DNA of 64,000 nt, taken from the NCBI RefSeq assembly GCF_000189635.1, contig NW_002476364.1, positions 62,001 to 126,000 on the forward strand. Direction: 5' to 3'. Under the pieces are notes generated by a model. It was given only the letters and a program-made list of their open reading frames with translations. It was not told where the DNA came from and did not search any database. Source of the stretch: Tetrahymena thermophila SB210 (taxonomy: Eukaryota; Ciliophora; Oligohymenophorea; Hymenostomatida; Tetrahymenidae). Positions 1 to 11,900 of this stretch are shown here, in pieces. Numbering within the stretch: the stretch's first letter is position 1; every line of letters begins with the position of its first letter. The position numbers were made by a program, and so were the translations under genes.

Positions 1-345
1 TTATTTATTTCATGAAATTTATTAAATCTTTTTGAAATGCGATTAAATTATTTTTAATAATAATTAAATTATATTTCATTTTAACAAAATTTACTTAGAA
101 ATAGAAATAAATTGCCCAGGAATCTAAAGCATACAAAATAAAACTGTTTACTATATACACATAAAAAGTAACTACTTTAATAATTTATTAAACGCTAGGA
201 AAATGATTTAGACCTTTATTATTTTATATTTATTTTTTTTTTTTTTTGTACCTAGATTTGCTTTTTAATTTGATTTCTTGATGAATTTTATTTTTAATTT
301 ATTTAATTTTCAAGATCAAATTATAGCAAATTTTGCTAAACTATT
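1..345. other. AT-rich intergenic DNA
   Basis: This is the 3' flank of the AHI1-like gene. It consists of A/T tracts, including a long T run near 230-247. No coding signal, RNA gene or repeat array was recognised. Confidence 0.6.
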
Positions 346-3300
346 TCAATACTAAAAAATAAAATTAATATTAATTAATTGAATTTATTAACAAATGAAT
401 TAATTTATTGATTTATTTATAAAATAATAATTACCGTAGTGTAATAGTTATTTTAGTATTATCTATTGATTTTTGGATCATAAGGATCTTGCTGATACTC
501 TTGATCTAAATCGAATTGCATTCTCATTTTTTCTTGCTGATCAAGTTTATCTTTCAAGTCTCTATATTGTGCTAAAGTGAGATCTGTTTCTTTTTCGAAG
601 TAATAAACACCAATAGGATGGTCTTTTCCAAAACCACATACTGCTATCATGTGATAGGTACTATTCCAGGAAACATCTGATATTACACCATCAATATTAT
701 ACTCAAGAGCATTGATTCTATCTATTTTAAGTTATTTAAATTCTATTAATATCTACAAAAATTATTAAATTTACCTAAATTTGAACGAATGCTATAATCG
801 TCATAGCCTTTGTCTTCTAATCCCCATAAGTGAAGTTTACCTTTATTATAAAAATTTTAGAATAAAAAAATGAAAGTAAAATTATAATTATTTACCATCT
901 TCAGACCCACTTAATATCCATATTTCATCTGGAGAAACGCAAGAGTGCACAGGAAACTTTGAAGAAAATGAACCAATATACTTGTTTGTAATAGTGGGTT
1001 TATTTTATATTTCTACATTCCAAATGCAGTTATTTCTAGAGTGGACAATCAGGTATTTTTTATTCTATATATAATGCAACTAGCTAATAGGATCTCCTTT
1101 TAAATTTGGGTTTTCAATAATTCTTTGTTTTTAAACACTTCTTGGATCATCCAACACACTCTATTTAGTTTAAATAAAACATATTATAACTATCCCCAAT
1201 ATAAAGAAATATTATTACAGTCACAATATAAAGATGAATAAGACCAAGAGAATCTCCAACAAACATAAGCGATTGTGAATCGAACTCTATGCAATTTGGA
1301 TGTCTATGATCTAACAAATTATTATATTATTCGAATTCTCCTCCTTAACTTATTAAAATCTTGTGCTAGCATTCTATTTATTTATTAAATTGATTAATTG
1401 TTTATTTAGTTTTACAAAATTCAAAGTAATAAATTTTATATTACCTAGTTTTTATCCTATCGCTTCTTGGTTTATGAAAAAGAAACGAACGTAAGAATCA
1501 AAACAGCCTGTTACTAAGAGAAGATTGCTACTTCCCTTTCTTAGTGGATAGAACTTACTGCAATAGACATATGAAGGATGGTGGATGTTTGCTGATAGAT
1601 AATATTCTTCACTGTCATCTTCATCAATATACTCATCAGTTTCTATTCGTAAATATATATTATTTATTTATTCTTCCATTATAATCAATTTATTTTATTT
1701 TATTTACATGAGTAGAAAGGAACTTTCCATACTTTATTGGAGAAATCAGAAGATGAAGTAGAAAGTAAAGTGTAATTTTTTGTGCTTCTCATCCAGTCCA
1801 TACAATGAATCAAATTAGTATGTCCTCTATACTGATAAATTTAAGCAAAGCTTTCATCAACATCGAAGAATTTAATTATTGTCTCACCATTTTTCTTTGT
1901 GCAAGCAGCTGCCAATATCTTTCCATTCGGACTAAAAGACAATCTAAAACAACCTTTTTTAATTTAAAACATTTAGTTAGCTTTAACATAGAATCATTTA
2001 TTGGTTAATTATTCTACCTAATTCAGCTGATATGAATTTCTTCATAAGTTTATCAGGGAATATACAAGGTTTGTTAGGTTCACGAATTCTCCTTCCCTTT
2101 TCTTTTTCCTTATCTAGTATTTCATCTTCGTATTCTCGAGCCATCTAATCTTTAAGCCTGCTTTTAGTAATTCTAGACCCTCCATAAAAATGATCATCTG
2201 ATTCAATTTCAAAAACATTCATTGCTTTATATGGAACTCTTATTTCTGGAGGTGCATCAATTGGAGAAATTTAAACAGATAGAAATCCTTCATAATTGGT
2301 CTATTAATTTTTTAGTAATTTATTCAAATATGCTAGCAATAAATAAATAATTCTATAGTTTCAAATTATTTTACTTTGTTAGGCCATATGAAGTCAAAGT
2401 AAACGAGAGGAATAAAATGCCTTCTTTGCTTGGGGTTAAGCTTTTAAGAATCAAATATATACTTGTATAACTAAACTTTTGATAATCCGAAGTGAGTTTT
2501 TGCTAAGCCTATTGGTCTAATATATCCCCAAGCTACCTTATAATAATGATCTTGGTCTAGATTGTTAAAATCTCTGGTTTAAAGTTGCTTAGGATTAAAA
2601 TCAAGTACTTCAAATAGGATTATAATATCTTCTTTTAGTATATTATCAATCTCCTCATTGATCAAAAAAGCTAATTTATTATTGATATTTTACTATATAT
2701 GATTATTTCAACTGTTAATATTACTTTCATTCCATCTAGCACGGGCTCCTCCTGCCTCTCTCAGATCAACACAATTTGTAGCGAAAGAGTAAATTAAATC
2801 ATTTTCTAAGTTATGAAAAGTTATTAATTAACAATGTTAATGTGTATTGCATAATTTGTAATTATCTTACTAAATGATTCATATTCCTTTTTTGTTTCAT
2901 CAAATATTGCTAAAGATTCACCTCTAATTAAGCAATCGCGATCATTTTTAGATTTTTAAACATAAATACCGTTTTTCATGTCAACTATGTGTACACGAAC
3001 AAACGGATGAGATAAATTAGGATCAAGCTCCTGATTTGATATTTCATTTATTTTTAATTATAAAATTTTATTTGGCAATGATGGCTTATCGTCAGGAATA
3101 TCTTTTTAAACTATTTTTTTGGTTTCTTCTAAAATTTAAACATATGTATCTCCTTTTCTGAATATAGATTTGAAAGTTTAAGAAATTTTAGCTCCTAGAG
3201 GATAGCATGTTGTATAGATCTTATCTTGCAAATAACCAGTATGGTCTATCAATTAAGTACGCAACTATGTATGCTCTTTTAACTCCTTTACTTTACGTTC

Positions 3301-3450
3301 TGGTCTTGGCTCATAATAATCAATATCATTAGGAGATTTATTTTAATCGTATGACCCTCTTTCCATTTAACTTCTTGAATATCTCCTTTTGTTATCAGAA
3401 TTTAATAATTGCTGATTTTCAGAATAATTAAGACGATCTCTGCTATTCAT
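346..3450 (-). CDS. AHI1: Jouberin (AHI1)-like WD40 protein
   Basis: Likely orthologue of AHI1/jouberin, a transition-zone protein needed for cilium assembly. Read on the minus strand with TAA/TAG as Gln, the ATG at 3450 opens a charged N-terminus. It is followed by the family's C2-like block: HPFVRVHIVDMKNG near 3000, then a segment ending GGARARWNES, then IILFEVLDF and KVAWGYIRPIGLAKT. The C-terminal half (about 2060 down to 346) is a WD40 propeller, with blades visible at RLSFSPNGKILAAA, YRGHTNLIHCMDW, VHSCVSPDEIWILSGSEDG and VISDVSWNSTYHMIAVCG. The first intron (2806-2868) splices in phase 1 and restores the frame. Unlike human AHI1, no SH3 domain follows the propeller. The last exon adds only a Tyr codon before TGA (348-346), after an intron at 352-434. 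Internal exon borders are approximate. The family call is firm; one-to-one orthology is inferred. Confidence 0.85.
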
Positions 3451-5350
3451 TTTATTCTAATTCCCTTTCTATTATCTAAATTATCAAATTATTTTATAAT
3501 TTTCTTTTAAAATTTACAAAAAATTTCAAAAAAATTAAAATCTTATTGAATAAAAATATAATTGGCGAATATTTTATTTTGAATATTGATGGATAAAGAT
3601 ATAGATAGCTTTTCTATAAAAATTTGTAATAAATGCACTTGCATGCAATTAATTTATTTTCAGTAATTATCAAAAACAAAAAAATTTAAATTTTGCAATT
3701 CAATAAATAAATAAATCAAAAATCTTATTTTTTATAGATATTTTTTAAATTAAATCTATTTTTATTCAGCTTCAATTTCTATTTGTGAAAGTAGTTAATA
3801 GTATATCAGAATATAACTGAACTGGCATTTAATTAATATTTCTATTTTTTTAAATTATAAAAAATAGCTTAAAAAAAATAATATAATAAATTTAAAAAGA
3901 TTTAAATTTCTTTAATCTTTATTTTAATTTAATAATTTATTTTCTAATATAAAATTACAAAACAAGATTAAACCTTAAAAATAACCAAAATATTAAAAAA
4001 TAAATGAATTAAGTGACAGCAATATAAAAATTGAGAAACATAAAATAAATAATATTAAAAAAATTTAACTTCCAAAAGACAAAAGACAAAAATACAGAAG
4101 CTGAAAAAATTCAATTTCAAGCCATGGGATTTCATTATGATCATTTTTATTAATTTTATTTTGTCTTCGTAACAGGGTCTTTTATTATGGAATGAAAAAT
4201 AAATTCTATTTTAATGATGTTTAAGAAGCTTTTTCATCACTAAAACAAACTTTCCTTAAATATATTTTTCCCTTTTTTCATAAATATTTTTAAATTAAAC
4301 TTTTTGATTAAAATATTATACTAAATACAATAAATAAATATGAAAAAATGATTCTATTTTTTAACTATCTTATTTATAAGATATGAAATAAATTATTTTT
4401 TATTTTACTTAATATTTTTTATATTATCTTTATTAAAAAATCTATTCAATTAATATTTGGTTAATAAATTCATTTAATACCATTTTAAACTATTCATCTT
4501 ATTTATTTGATTCATCAACAACTTTCTATTTTTAATATTTATTAGAATTTGAAATTATTATTAATTTTAAATGTAAAAAAATCCCTTTTTAACTCTAAAT
4601 TTTGAATAATTTTATGTGTGTGATCACCTAAATCAAATACTAAGATATTATTAAATTAAAAATTTTTAAAATTCTTTAAAAACCTTTAGATGGAGACTGA
4701 CAAGGTAATAATTTTTAATTAAAATTTACTTATTTAATTTAAGTTTTTAATTAATTTTCTGTTTAAAAAACTTATTTATTTTTATTCTCAATTATTTTTA
4801 TGAATAAAGAAAAATTAATTTTAATTTTGTTTTAAATTTTATATTTAAACAATTTAAATATTTTAAAAAGCTATTTAAAAATAATTTCAATTTTTTTGAT
4901 AAAATTCCTTCTTATCATATAAAAAATTTGGTTTTAAATTTATTAATAAATATTTATATTTGAAATTTGAATGTTAATTAATTATTTAAAAGGCTTTTGC
5001 TTATTAATTTTTTTAACATTTTTATATTTATTTTGGGATTGATTTTTCGAAGTATCTATAAAAATGCTAATTTGTGCAAATAATAAGATCAATAAATTTA
5101 TAGCCAATCATAATTTTTAATAAAATAAAATTTATTGATTTTTGTTGCTTAAGCCCCATAAGCAACTCGCTTATGTTTAATAATATTTACAAAAAATTAT
5201 GAATTGAATGGCTTTTATAGAAGTAACAATTAAATTAATAGATAATTGGTATACTTATAAAATATCAATCAATCAATCTATCTATCTATTTAGCTAATAT
5301 TTAATAGATTTGAAATATATAATTGATTAAATAATCTTTTTTTAGTAAGA
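3451..5350. other. Divergent intergenic region
   Basis: This 1.9-kb AT-rich spacer lies between two divergently transcribed genes, so it probably holds both promoters. It contains short TCAA/TCTA tetranucleotide runs near 5265-5292. No coding potential was recognised. Confidence 0.6.
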
Positions 5351-7827
5351 ATGAAGATATTAATAGTTAATTTCTACAAAAATAGTCCAAAAGGAACTAA
5401 AAGGTTTTCTAATTATTAGTAACTTGTGAAAGAAGTAAATAGATTTATTTCATATTAACATTTCAACATATTTTATTATTACTTGATCTGTAATATTTAA
5501 TGTAAAATTTACTTATTTATTAGATGGTTCTTTCGTAAAAGGATTTTCCTGATACAGAGACTCATTTCTTCATAAGGGATAAAAATAATTTAGGAGATGT
5601 GCTTTATGAAATTGGATCTTAATATAAAAATAAAAATAATGTTAATTTCTTTTAAACTATTGATTTTATATTTATGGAGGGAGATATTTCAGTTTTACCT
5701 TGGTCATCGCATTATGAAACTGTAATGATTTTGTAAATTATATTTCACTGTTTATTTTATATACTCATTTTGAATATTTATTAATTCAAATATAAAGGCT
5801 CATATTTTACTGAGAATGTGTTTGAATTTCAAAAAAAGATGTTTTATAAGTGGTGGCCTATCAAATTGTATCATCTATTAATCAAGTGATAAAATTTAGG
5901 GATATTAACCTATTGTGCATGTCGATAGAAATGCAGAACAATTATTTTAAGATTTGATGCTAAACAATAAATTAAACGAAAATGATTATATACTAGATTC
6001 AACAACAGGAGATGTTTATCAATATTAAAAAAACTATGAAAATAAATATTAACCAACAGCAAATTCAAGTGATTTCAAAAAGAAAGATGAGATTGTTTAA
6101 AAAGGAAATTTGGGTTTACATTAAGAAAAAGATGCTGAAGATAATTAAAATATGGGTATTTCTTATTTTTTTTTCATTTAAAATAATTAATTAATGTAAT
6201 TTCTCATTTAATTTCACCAACATTTCTTCATTTTATGAACTAGAATTAATATAATTAATAAGGATTGATAGTACTTTAATTATTTATAAAAGTTGGATTT
6301 AAAATGAGGATTTACATTGATTAAAATTATATTTTTATTTAAAATTAAATAGTGTTAAAATATAAAAATAGGAAAATTTGTTATTAAATCAAATGTTTAT
6401 AGAGATCAGCAATAATATGGATAAAAGTTGGTTGTTTGTAGAATAACAGAGGAGCTCATTTATATTCACAAGAAAGACAATTGTCATTATATAATAAATT
6501 AATTACCTCACTAATTAAAGATAAATTCTGATAACAGAAGATGGAATGTGCATCCTTATATCATTTAAAATAACTCATTTAGGTATAATATAATTGCAGA
6601 AAGCTAAAAATCAAAAGTTTCAATAATTTAAATGTCTAATAATCCAAATATGTTTGCTTTATTTTTTGTTATTGATTAGCTATATGACTAATCTTATTAG
6701 CTAATGAAAAATTTTTTCAATGAGAAAATACACGAAATGGGATATGATAGAAGTGTTTTACAATCTCCTGTTAAAATATTTGACTTTAAGCAGTAATAAT
6801 TCAGGACAGTTTAATAAAAATAAGATAATGAATTTTTATTGAATACTGTCTAAACTCCAATATCTTTTATCAGAAATGGTAAATCGCCAATATCATAAAA
6901 AAAGTAAGATAATAATTTTATTAATGAAGTACCATCAAGTTCCAGTCTATCTAAGAGAATAGGAATGAATCCCTTATATAAGGATTAATTAGCATAAACT
7001 AATATAAATTAGCAAACCTTCTCACATGTCACATAAATAGTTAACTTAAAAAATAGCGGGTTGATAAGTCTGCTAAGTAGGACTTAGCCTGTATCAAATA
7101 ATTAAAAATATAGCATTGACCAAAAAAGTCTTTCTCCAATAAGATCAAGGAATGTAAATAAATAAATACATTTTAAATTGATTAAAAAGAAAGAATTGTA
7201 TTTATTAGCTTTGATATTTTATATTTCTTTTTGAATTAAAATAAAAGCATTTAAGATATAAATAATGTGTAAATAAAAGCTGTTATAAATTTAACTTTTT
7301 TAAATTTAAAATAATAGTCCAACAACAGAGATTTAGTACAACAAAACAGATCATTCTAAAATGAAAATGATAGAGTGTTCATTCATCAAGGGATAAATCC
7401 ATTTGAAACAATAAAAAATTAAAAATAAAAAGGTGAAAATACATTAATAGATACTAGTACTTTATTTACTACAAGAAGAGCAAAAGAAGCTTTGTAAAAG
7501 ACTCCAAAGCAAACAAGAGATATCAGTCTAATTAAAGAAAAATAAACTTTCAATAAAAAACTTTTACTTATATCAGATATTCAGCTAGAATAATATTCTT
7601 AATTTTCAAATAACTCTGGCCCTAAAATTGTATCATAAAATAGACCATTCGTAAAATATAAAATAACTTTTATTGTTGCTTAATAGATTTATTTTTTTTA
7701 AAAGCTAAACTTGAAGAAATATACTGAAGATGAGTCTACTTTAATTCCTTATGTTAGTGTTACTGATCATAAATTTAGAGATGAAAGTCCCAATAAATGG
7801 GTTGGTTCTCCATGGAAAAAAATTTGA
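5351..7827 (+). CDS. Unrecognised protein with a GATase-like N-terminus
   Basis: I do not recognise the family. The model has six exons: 5351-5434, 5524-5721, 5798-6155, 6372-7153, 7318-7650 and about 7687 or 7705 to 7827. Phases join correctly at each junction, and both candidate acceptors for the last exon keep the frame. The N-terminus starts MKILIVNFYKNSPKGTKRFS, then has DFIFMEGDISVLPW and HILLRMCLNFKKRCFISGG. That strand-helix order recalls class I glutamine amidotransferase folds, but I see no clear catalytic Cys-His-Glu triad. The middle is moderately conserved-looking and contains WNVHPYII. The C-terminal third is low complexity, rich in Ser, Asn and Gln. The protein ends in an aromatic patch, DESPNKWVGSPWKKI, before TGA. 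The function is unknown. The start is the first ATG and splices in frame to exon 2. Confidence 0.65.
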
Positions 7828-8951
7828 TAAAATAAGCAATTAGTAAACACTAAATTTAAAAGATATTTTCACATTAGAAATAAACTTTTTAAAATTAGCT
7901 ACAAAACTAAAATAAAAATAAAAATATAAATCATAAAGAATAACTTCTTGATCCAATTAATTCTTATTCTCTCTGATAAATTGTAAAGTAATTTTATATT
8001 ATCTAGTTCGAAATTTTAAAAAATTTAAAAATATTTTATGAAATTAATTATGTTAATATATTTTTAATACAATTTAATTATTTTAGTATATTTTTATCTA
8101 AAATAATAATTATAACAAAAATGTATTTACTTGAGAAATAAGTATAATGAGTAGTTAGATAAATAGTTACATATTGAATCGTATTTCCTTAAAATTTAAT
8201 TAATGCAAAACTATTTATAATATTAAATAAAATAAAAAATAATTTATTCTAATAAAATAAAATGTATTTCTTACTTTTATAAAATACCCTAAACCCAACT
8301 AAATTGACTTCGATACTTGTTAAAATAAAATTACTAAAATTTAAAATTTTATATTTCTGAAAAATAGGGGTTTTGGAAGGTTGTATAAATTAATTTATTA
8401 GGATTTACAGTATAAAAGAGATACAACTGAGTAAAAGAGGTTTAATAAATGAATATTATGGAAATTCAAAAGTTTTAATGTGAGTTATATTTTATTTATA
8501 TCTAATTCAAAAAATATATATAATTTATAAAGAATTATTAATAAAAATATATAGATATATATAATATAAAATAGTGAAAATTGCTTTTATTTTAGTGAGT
8601 TTATAATTGACTCTATTTATAAAATTAAATTACATTAGGATAAATTAAAATATACTTATTTATTTTGCTAAATTTATTTTAAAAAAATAATTTTCTTTCA
8701 ATAAAAGCAGTTGCTTTGTTTTAAAATATTTTATAAAAATAATTTATTCGTCAAGTGTAAGCTACTATCTATTTTAATCTGATACATTTTTTTAAATTGT
8801 AAGAAAGAAACAGTATTTTATTTGGTTTATCATTAAGCTTCATTTTTCAGGATTATTAATTATTTCACTTCTTTTTTTATTTCTAAAGTTTTAATAAAAT
8901 AATTTAGATTATTTTTCACAAATTTTAGATTGATAAAAAATGTGTTTTTAA
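7828..8951. other. Intergenic, convergent gene ends
   Basis: AT-rich DNA lies between the 3' ends of two convergent genes. It includes a short C-rich patch near 8286-8300 that is not the ciliate telomere repeat. No gene was recognised. Confidence 0.6.
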
Positions 8952-11900
8952 TCAAAAGTTTACTTAATCTGCAGGTATTGCTGTTATTCTTGCAGTCTAT
9001 TGTCCTTTGGATTTAGAAAGGGATTGAGATTTTTTATTTCCTCTTTAGGTAGAGAGTAATTGTTGCTGATCTGAAGTTAATTCTTTTGGCTCTCTTATTA
9101 TCCTCTTGGTCTTGCTTCCATCTTTACTTTTCTTTGATATTTTTGTTGAATTCGAGGTGTTTATCAGATTATTAAGGTCTATTTTTTGAGATTAGGGCAT
9201 TTATAATGCTTAAGGTTTTTCTGAGATAGCTATTTATGATACTATTTATGGGCTCTGACTGTTTCTCTCTGATTTATTATCTCTATTACTAATTGCTTCA
9301 TATTATGAAACAGAAATATTTTAATTATTGCTATTGTGCATATTAGATGAGCTGTTCAAATATCCTTGCTAACTGATAAAAGTGTGTTAAGGTTAGCTCT
9401 ACAGAGGTAAGTTACTAAAATTCATGTTTTAATGCGAGGTAGGGATAGTTGTTATGTTTTATATACTTTTCTACAGAGAGCTATTATGCTAGGGTGTTTA
9501 CATTTTCATTGCTATTTTTTACTCTTGATCTACAGTTGATCCGTAATTATTTAATAAAGAGTATTCCTTCGGATTTTAGCTCTATTTGGTCTTATAATAA
9601 AGTAAACTTTATTCGATTTGTTTAATATTTTTATCACTCTAAATCTAATTTAATTTAAATAAAAAAAATTAATATTTTTATTGTATTTAACAAGAAAAAG
9701 TAGATTACTTATTGAGAGATATTTTATTAAATTATTGAAGAATTTTTATGTTGTAAAATAACTTTGTCTGTTTTAAGTTACTTATTTTCAGCCTCTAATT
9801 CTTCTATTTTATCATTTTAATCAGCTATTTGCTTTCTAAAATTATTAAGATTTTCTTGGTTTTTCTTTTAAACTTAAACACTTGCTTCGAATTTTGATTT
9901 CATTTAAGAGAGCTAAGATTTTAGGAGATCAACTTCTTACATAGCCTCTGCTAATTTTTTTTCATAAGATTAAATTTCAACAGATTTAGATGCTTGAACC
10001 TGTTTTATTGCTAATTAATTAAGTGCAAGTTGTCTTTCGAATTCTTCTCTTTTAATTCTGAAAAAAAAATTTAAATAATAAATTAAAAATTGGTTTAAAT
10101 GAATTACTTAATATCGTTATCAAATTATTATGATTTAGTATTTATTTATGATCTTAAGTCCATCTCACTTTGTTAATTTCTTTTGATTATATCACTTAAT
10201 TTTTCTATTTATATTTTTTGATTATCACTTTGCTCTTCTATTTCTTAAATTCTACTTTCATAAGATTCTTTTATTTCCTAGATTTGCTATTCAAGATTTC
10301 TTATTATTTTATCTTGTTGCTCATTTTATATTTGCAAATTTTACATCTTTTAGTTTTATTATTATAATTATTATCTGCTTTACGTATCACGTTAGTCCAT
10401 CTTCTCAAATTCAACTAATTTATCATTCATTTCTTTTTTTATTAGTTGTTTTTCTCTTTTTTTCTTTATGTGCTTTCTCTACAGAATGTTAAATTTTTCC
10501 TCTTGTGCAAACACTTCTTTTTGCAATTCTTCATTAATCAAAACTTACTCTTCTAACAATTTCTATATATCATATGATCTATAATAAAATTGGCCAAAAA
10601 TTAAAAAATATTCATGAACTTAATATCTAATTTACTTTAGTAGTAACTTGTGGTAGTTCTTGATGAGTTCTGTTTGGTTTTCTTTACCTTGCTATTCAAT
10701 AAAGAATTTCTTTTCAGCTTCAAAGCTAAGGTCAAACTCCTTAACTTTAGACTAGAATTTAAAAGACTTTCTCAAAGGCATGCTAGGTTGAATACTGCTG
10801 ATTTATTAAAGAAGATCATAGTCAGACTCTTCTGAACTAGATTCAACCAAGTCTCTAAATGTTTTTAAATGTTCTTTAATATTTTATCTAATTTAAGCCT
10901 ATGTGCTTTGCCTCGCAGAGAAAAGGTTGTTTAGATTATTTTTATTACTTAATAAATTAGTAGCTGAAATGGCTTGACTAAAATTTCCAATATTCTAGTT
11001 GCTCATATTTCCCAATAAGTTGTTATTTTATAGCTTCAAATGATCTTTTATCTTGACATTCTAAAAATTTTATTAAACATTATCTAGAGGAGTTGCTGCT
11101 ATATTACCATAACTCTAATTTTAGCTCTCATCAAGTGATTAAGTATTAAAATCTCTAGACAGCGATCTTCCTCTCAAAACAGGCACATTAAGCTATCTTG
11201 GAGTAAATTTAGGAGATTTGCTTAAACTTGTCTTTCTGCTATGAGAAATGCTAGGAGAATTTTCTGTTTTAAGAATTTTAAAGTCCAATTCCTTCAATAA
11301 ATTGTCTTTAACTTCCTTGTAATTCCTCCTAATTTAAAAATAAAATAATAAAATCATTAAAATTGCAATATATTTACGTTGAATCTCCTTGTGCTGAAGA
11401 TCTTGATCTATTTAAAGATTTAGGTGATTTTACTACTTTAAGTTGCTACTATCTGTTTTGACCTAAGGTATTAAGGGAACTTCTTTTGGAGGTTATATTC
11501 TTGCTGACATTCAGGTTTGATGACTTTCTTTTGCCAAGCAAGTTATATTATGAGCTGCTGTTTAGAGGGTTCTTTTTTTACTTAGAAGCATTTGATGTAG
11601 CACTTTTTTTGGATGTTTTAGAATTTACAGATTTTTTAGAGTTTTAAGATTTTTATGAGAAAGCAGATTTAACTGATTTTTAAGAAGTGGCAGATTTTTT
11701 AGAAAGAATTGATTTACGAGATTGTGTGGATTTTCTAGATAAAGTTGACATGTTTACTTAGCTGTTATTATTATCTTCTTTATTTTAGGTTGTGCTTTTT
11801 TTTCTTTTAGGACCCTTTGATAGCGAGCTTTTCCTTTGTGTTAAAGGATTTGCTGATTATGATTTATCAGCAGACTTTTTAGCCCCTTTAAAATTTATAG

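Noticed and set aside
8280..8305. Possible telomere-like C-rich repeat (CCCTAAACCCAAC)
   Set aside because: It is not tandem, not the CCCCAA ciliate unit, and lies inside the window away from any end.
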